From NCBI RefSeq assembly GCF_003058165.1, contig NZ_QBUC01000013.1, forward strand, positions 1 through 64,000: a stretch of DNA of 64,000 nucleotides, in the 5' to 3' direction. Positions 60,234 to 64,000 of this stretch are shown in pieces; the stretch's first letter is position 1, and each line of letters opens with the position of its first letter. A program made the position numbers and the translations under genes. The stretch comes from Paenisporosarcina sp. OV554. GTDB taxonomy: Bacteria > Bacillota > Bacilli > Bacillales_A > Planococcaceae. The notes beneath the pieces are model-generated. The model did no database searches. It was not told where the DNA came from and saw nothing but the letters and a program-made list of their open reading frames with translations.

Positions 60234-61021
60234 TCAACTAAATAGTTCAGTGAATATTTCAGGGACCCTTTTACGGAAAGACGAATAATTATGTTCAGCA
60301 TCTTCCAGTATTTCAAATTTAGTATCCGTTAGTTTCCCTGATAGGATATCAAATATTGCTTGGTTGGATTCTAGAAATCCTTTGCTTATCCGCTCGTCTT
60401 CGCTTTCTTTCGTTCCACCATCCATGTAAAACTTTTCTATGGACGACAAATCTGTATGTATTAGCAACTTTTCTATTTCTTCTTGGTTACGCCAAAAAGC
60501 AGAAGAGATGGTTGCGACTTTGGTAAATATGTGAGGGTATCGACATACAGCGTACGTTGAAATCAGACCACCCAGGGAAACACCCGCAATACTAGTGGAG
60601 TGCTCAAGTGTTCTATATTTAGAATCAATAAATGGCTTAAGTTCATTAACAATAAACTCAACGTAAGCTGCACCTTTACCACCGGTAGTACTTTCTATCC
60701 CGATTAAATTCAATTCTTACTATATTCACCATCAACCCAAGGACAGTACTCATTTTTGCGTTCATCACCTAGCGTGTTTGTATCTATGCCTACCACAATT
60801 AGTTCTAATCTACTTTTATCTAAGTAATCTTTCAATCCTAATGAAACCCCTTGAATTGCATCTTGGTCTTCAAAGACATTTTGTCCATCGTGCATATACA
60901 GGACAGAGTAACGTTTAGTTTGTTCTGCCTCATAAGTGGGTGGTGTATAAACGCGAATCGTTCTTTCATGATTGAAAGCCGAGATAGGAATTTTGAATTT
61001 TTCAAGCATGTAGAATATCAA
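60234..61021 (-). pseudogene. Esterase (YbbA/Fes-like) split by a frameshift
   Basis: The N-terminal part (61021-60710) has I-P-I-S-A-F-N-H-E-R-T-I-R-V-Y-T-P-P and V-L-Y-M-H-D-G-Q-N-V-F, the usual start of the putative-esterase family. The second part (60713-60234) has I-A-G-V-S-L-G-G with the nucleophile serine, and an H in E-H-N-Y-S-S-F near the end. They overlap at G-E-Y-S-K-N, so a single-base indel near 60712 separates two halves of one 262-residue enzyme. In this family substrates include siderophore esters; none can be assigned. Confidence 0.8.
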
Positions 61022-61151
61022 CCTTTCGTTTCTAAGTGACGCTTAACCTATAAGTTATGTTTCTCAATGTTTTATATTGTTTTCAATTTTATAAAGAGTT
61101 GAGAAAGGAGTGCATCATTAAGAGATTGTCCCCAGGTTACGTAGGTTGTAG

Positions 61152-61622
61152 TCATGAGAAAATCCTCCATTTATAGATACACTTTTGACGTTCCCCTTCT
61201 AAGTACATATCGGTGTCAGTTGGTAAGTCTACTATTTCAATAAGTTCTGCCCCAATTCTAATACACGTCTTTTGGGATGCGATATTTTCAGGGTTACACG
61301 TAATAATTAACTCATCCATTCCATGAGCTAGCGCAACTTTTCCGAGTAATTTACACGCTTTCGCTGCATAGTGATGTCCCCTATGTTTCTTATCTATGCC
61401 GTATCCAATATGTCCACCATAGTAAGTAAGTGTATTGTTACCTATACGAAGATCAATGGTTCCTATGGTTAGTTTAGTTCCTGTCAGATTGATTGCATAA
61501 CAATAGGTTGGAACAAATCCTTTTACTTTATTTTCAGGAATTTTTTGTTCTATTATTAAATCGATTTCTTCCCCTTTAATAATATCGAAAGGAAAGAATT
61601 TAAAATTACCCTTCTTTGACAT
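61152..61622 (-). CDS. GNAT acetyltransferase
   Basis: A 156-residue RimJ/RimL-type GNAT. I-G-T-I-D-L-R-I-G then H-I-G-Y-G-I-D-K-K-H-R-G-H-H-Y-A-A-K-A-C-K-L gives motif A (acetyl-CoA loop), and C-N-P-E-N-I-A-S-Q-K-T-C-I-R-I-G-A is motif B. Substrate unknown. Complete, with an ATG at 61622. Confidence 0.85.
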   Translation of the reverse strand: MSKKGNFKFFPFDIIKGEEIDLIIEQKIPENKVKGFVPTYCYAINLTGTKLTIGTIDLRIGNNTLTYYGGHIGYGIDKKHRGHHYAAKACKLLGKVALAHGMDELIITCNPENIASQKTCIRIGAELIEIVDLPTDTDMYLEGERQKCIYKWRIFS

Positions 61623-61712
61623 AAAACACCGCCATTCGTAAAATTAAAAATTTAATTATTTTAAAATGTCCTCTAAAGGAGGATCCCAGGGTGAACGATA
61701 TAGGTCTAAGCG

Positions 61713-62141
61713 CTAACCGTGAATAAGTGGTTGACTATGTTGTAACGCCATCCAAATCTGTAAATCTAAGTGATCGACAGGTCCAATATCACTGGATAAA
61801 TCCCATAATGTGATTCGTTCCATTTCGTCATTCGGAATAAAAGAAGTTAAGTGAGAGGCTTTACAAAAGTAGACGGGGTTTTATTTTACACGTTGTGTTT
61901 CTAGATTTCGAATTTTTGCTAAACCTTGAAATGCCAAGTTTTCAACTTTTTGTCCCGTTTCCTCGTACAGTTCACGAATAGCACATTCTTTAGGAGATTC
62001 ATTTAATTCTCTTCTTCCTGCTGGTAGTTCCCATCTTTTACGAAAGTGGTTAAATCCAAAAAGAATGTCATGTTTAACTTGAACAATTGCATAAGGACCC
62101 GCTATAGCATAGTTATGTAATTCATCTTCTGTTAGATACAT
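61713..62141 (-). pseudogene. NUDIX hydrolase with an in-frame stop
   Basis: From the ATG at 62141 the frame gives G-F-N-H-F-R-K-R-W-E-L-P-A-G and a full NUDIX box: G-R-R-E-L-N-E-x7-R-E-L-Y-E-E-T-G-Q. A TAA at 61881-61883 (after Q-R-V-K) ends it, but the same frame continues for 55 further codons (V-Y-F-C-K-A-S-H-L, L-W-D-L-S-S-D-I-G-P-V-D-H-L-D-L-Q) to a TAG at 61713, restoring a normal 142-residue NUDIX. So a nonsense change, or an error, cuts the last third. Confidence 0.8.
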
Positions 62142-62257
62142 AAATTATAATGAAGGATCTACATTCATTCTCCTTTAAGAACAACAAATAAAAAGTTTTT
62201 ATCTTATAATATTCGTTACTAAAAAACAAGTTCCTGCTTTTTCCATCTAATTAAAAG

Positions 62258-62301
62258 AAAACCCCACGTAACCTGATTATTTTCCAGGTACGTAGGGTTT
62301 T
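62258..62301 (-). terminator. Rho-independent terminator, ends the M28 gene
   Basis: AAAACCCCACGTAACCTG pairs with CAGGTACGTAGGGTTTT, a stem of about 16 bp with few mismatches around ATTATTTTC. Confidence 0.85.
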
Positions 62302-62314
62302 CATGTATGATGAT

Positions 62315-63664
62315 TTATTTCGCATAGTGCTCTACACGGGTTTGATTCATGATGGCAAGAGTGACAATTTCAGCAACATCTTGGAGCTTTGCTTTGCTGA
62401 TTTTATCTATTTTATCTTCGGGTTTATGATACCAAGGCTCTGCTGGATTATGAATGAATAAAGCAGCGGGAATGCCTGCTTTTGCAAAAGGAACATGATC
62501 ACTACGGTCACCTTGGTTTACAGGAGTTGGTTTTCCGTTTAATTTTAAACTTGCTGCTTGAGTGAGTTCTGTGACTAGATTAGGCTTGTCGTCTATCGTT
62601 TCTAAAGTTAATTTACCCGCATCTTTACTACCTACCATATCTAAATTAAAGTTTGCTTTGATACGACCAATTTCATTAGCTGATAACTGATCAACGTAAT
62701 GATTTGAGCCAAGTAATCCCAGTTCTTCAGCGCCAAATGTTATAAATCGAATTTCTGTATCGCTAGGAATGGTTTTAAAGATGCGAGCGAGTTCAAGCGT
62801 CATAGCAGTCCCTGATGCATTGTCATTGGCACCAGGTGCTCCAGCAACCGAATCATGATGTGCACTAATTACGATTATGTCATGTTTGGCTTTGATTTTA
62901 GAGTTGTTTTGATTTGAGGGTTTCTTAGTAGCAATGACATTGTGAGAAATATTTGTAATAGATTTTGCTCCTTCAATGTTAAGTGTAGCTTGAGTATCGG
63001 GATTATTTTTGACTTGCTTTACCAACTTTTCCCCTTCAGCTTGTGTCAATAATACAGCGGGTATAAAGGAGTCGTTTGCTTCACCAAGACTTCCCATAAT
63101 ATCGCCAGGAGCATTGTTGTAAAAAATCACACCAGCTGCCCCTTTCTTGGCCGCATTTAACATTTTCTCCTTGAAACTAATATCGCCACGTTTTATAAGA
63201 ACAATCTTTCCAGCTAAATCGAGATGTTGTAGCTCCTTAACTTTCCCGAGCCCAGCTGGGATAACTTCGCCAACTACATGTCCACTAACTGAATATTCTA
63301 AGGCACTTGGATCTACAATATGTATAAATCCATCTAGCGTTAATTCAATGGTATGAGGTGCTGTATAGTCATTGAAAGTAAATGTTTGAACCTCGGTTTT
63401 ATAGCCATAGGAATCGAATTGCTTTTTAATATAGCCAACCGCTTCATCTTCTTGTTCGGTTCCCGCAACACGAGGTTTTTTGGATAGAGATTTGATATTT
63501 TTGTACATGTTGTCATCATCAATTGACTGTAGAATGTTAATTTCAAGATTAGTTGATTTTTCATCTTGAGAATTAGTGTAATAAGTTGCAAAAGTAGCAA
63601 TAGGAGCAATTACACACAGCCCAATAATGGCTGTGATGACAATTTTATAAATCGAATATTTCAT
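62315..63664 (-). CDS. Secreted M28 aminopeptidase with PA domain (YwaD-like)
   Basis: 449 residues from the ATG at 63664 (M-K-Y-S-I-Y-K-I-V), with TGGAGGG 8 bases upstream; a frame extension upstream has no site. Signal sequence about 1-30. A PA domain (G-K-I-V-L-I-K-R-G-D-I-S-F-K-E-K) is followed by the dizinc peptidase: S-A-H-H-D-S, N-D-N-A-S-G, G-A-E-E-L-G, D-M-V-G-S and S-D-H-V-P-F supply the five zinc ligands and catalytic E. Size and layout match B. subtilis YwaD (455 aa). It would trim peptides made by the secreted subtilases in this window. No CodY box was noticed upstream. Confidence 0.93.
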   Translation of the reverse strand: MKYSIYKIVITAIIGLCVIAPIATFATYYTNSQDEKSTNLEINILQSIDDDNMYKNIKSLSKKPRVAGTEQEDEAVGYIKKQFDSYGYKTEVQTFTFNDYTAPHTIELTLDGFIHIVDPSALEYSVSGHVVGEVIPAGLGKVKELQHLDLAGKIVLIKRGDISFKEKMLNAAKKGAAGVIFYNNAPGDIMGSLGEANDSFIPAVLLTQAEGEKLVKQVKNNPDTQATLNIEGAKSITNISHNVIATKKPSNQNNSKIKAKHDIIVISAHHDSVAGAPGANDNASGTAMTLELARIFKTIPSDTEIRFITFGAEELGLLGSNHYVDQLSANEIGRIKANFNLDMVGSKDAGKLTLETIDDKPNLVTELTQAASLKLNGKPTPVNQGDRSDHVPFAKAGIPAALFIHNPAEPWYHKPEDKIDKISKAKLQDVAEIVTLAIMNQTRVEHYAK

Positions 63665-63738
63665 TTTGACCCTCCAAAGTATTGAATACTTTAGGATGAA
63701 CAAAAATAAGATTTTTACTTGTGCAATTCAAAAATTTT

Positions 63739-64000
63739 TTATTGGTCCACTACTGGATTCACTTTTAACCACTCTATGCCAAATTCCACAATTGGTTTCA
63801 TTTGAATAACACGACAATCAGCTTGACCTAACTTAGCAACAAAGAATGCGTCTGCATGTGTTTTTTCAAAAGCTTCCCCAAGTTCCGGGAAACGATCCGA
63901 ATCTCCATCTACAGATTGATACTCAATCCATATTCGCTCATCGTCCACTAACATCGCCGCACCTTGATTGGTATACGTTTTCGTTTCAAGAAAATTCTCA
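63739..64000 (-). CDS. Hypothetical protein, 5' end beyond the window
   Basis: The frame is open from the right edge to the stop at 63739. Visible sequence includes E-N-F-L-E-T-K-T-Y-T-N-Q-G-A-A, then M-L-V-D-D-E-R-I-W-I-E-Y-Q-S and H-A-D-A-F-F-V-A-K-L-G-Q-A-D-C-R-V. Possible starts are an ATG at 63954 or one outside. No family recognised. Confidence 0.5.
   Translation of the reverse strand, partial: ENFLETKTYTNQGAAMLVDDERIWIEYQSVDGDSDRFPELGEAFEKTHADAFFVAKLGQADCRVIQMKPIVEFGIEWLKVNPVVDQ

Overview
The window is about 37 percent GC by eye and is typical of a spore-forming, aerobic, low-GC Gram-positive bacterium (Bacillales). It carries nutrient-germinant receptor genes, CotF- and CotD-type coat proteins, a KinB-like orphan kinase, a c-di-AMP riboswitch on a KimA-type potassium importer, a Bacillus-type Fnr, many TTG starts and strong AGGAGG ribosome sites. 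The gene set suggests a Psychrobacillus / Paenisporosarcina / Lysinibacillus-like organism (Caryophanaceae). That placement is inference; no marker gene settles the genus.

Layout. 0-3 kb: end of a germination-receptor operon (GerC tail, a small 2-TM D-type subunit, two tandem GerAB copies). 3-9 kb: decayed genes, small proteins, the KinB-like kinase and a three-gene XRE/membrane operon behind overlapping palindromes, then dsdA (D-serine ammonia-lyase). 9.9-26 kb: the standout block, a membrane GAF-HisKA_3 kinase and NarL-type regulator followed by three very large secreted subtilases (1185, 1384 and 1421 aa). The last two are tandem paralogues, each carrying a cohesin-like and a dockerin-like module. 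All three subtilases share one promoter layout: a GGT/ACC dyad, a near-perfect CodY box 44-45 bp further on, and an ACTAGTTTC element exactly 48 bp after that. IS remnants lie between the paralogues and a truncated dsdA copy lies after them. 26-34 kb: RNA methyltransferase, acetyltransferase, MFS, a TetR/RND efflux pair and a 240-bp MITE-like element. 34-48 kb: PhoD-like phosphatase, CotF, kimA with its riboswitch, a cupin, a thioredoxin-reductase-like enzyme, a LysM-3D cell-wall protein with a WalR-like box, a broken amino-acid ABC transporter, CotD, MFS and acetyltransferases. 48-57 kb: rluF, fnr and a ba3-type oxidase operon with an Fnr site, then a SWIM protein and an aldehyde dehydrogenase/DUF779 pair. 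57-64 kb: NIPSNAP-NUDIX fusion, FosB, benzil-reductase-like SDR, two frameshifted alpha/beta hydrolases, acetyltransferase, a stop-interrupted NUDIX and a secreted M28 aminopeptidase.

How it fits together. The three subtilases and the M28 aminopeptidase look like a protein-scavenging kit. CodY boxes would release the subtilases when branched-chain amino acids and GTP fall, and the adjacent two-component system is the obvious second input (inference). The cohesin and dockerin modules on the same secreted proteases raise the possibility that they assemble with each other or with partners outside this window. A second coherent story is oxygen: an Fnr with the C-terminal CX2CX4C cluster signature sits next to a ba3 oxidase whose promoter has a perfect TGTGA-N6-TCACA site.

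Cautions. At least ten otherwise well-conserved genes are broken by single frameshifts or stops, so either decay is active here or the sequence has indel errors. Arrays of about 21-nt degenerate repeats occur in four intergenic gaps and are not explained by any gene.
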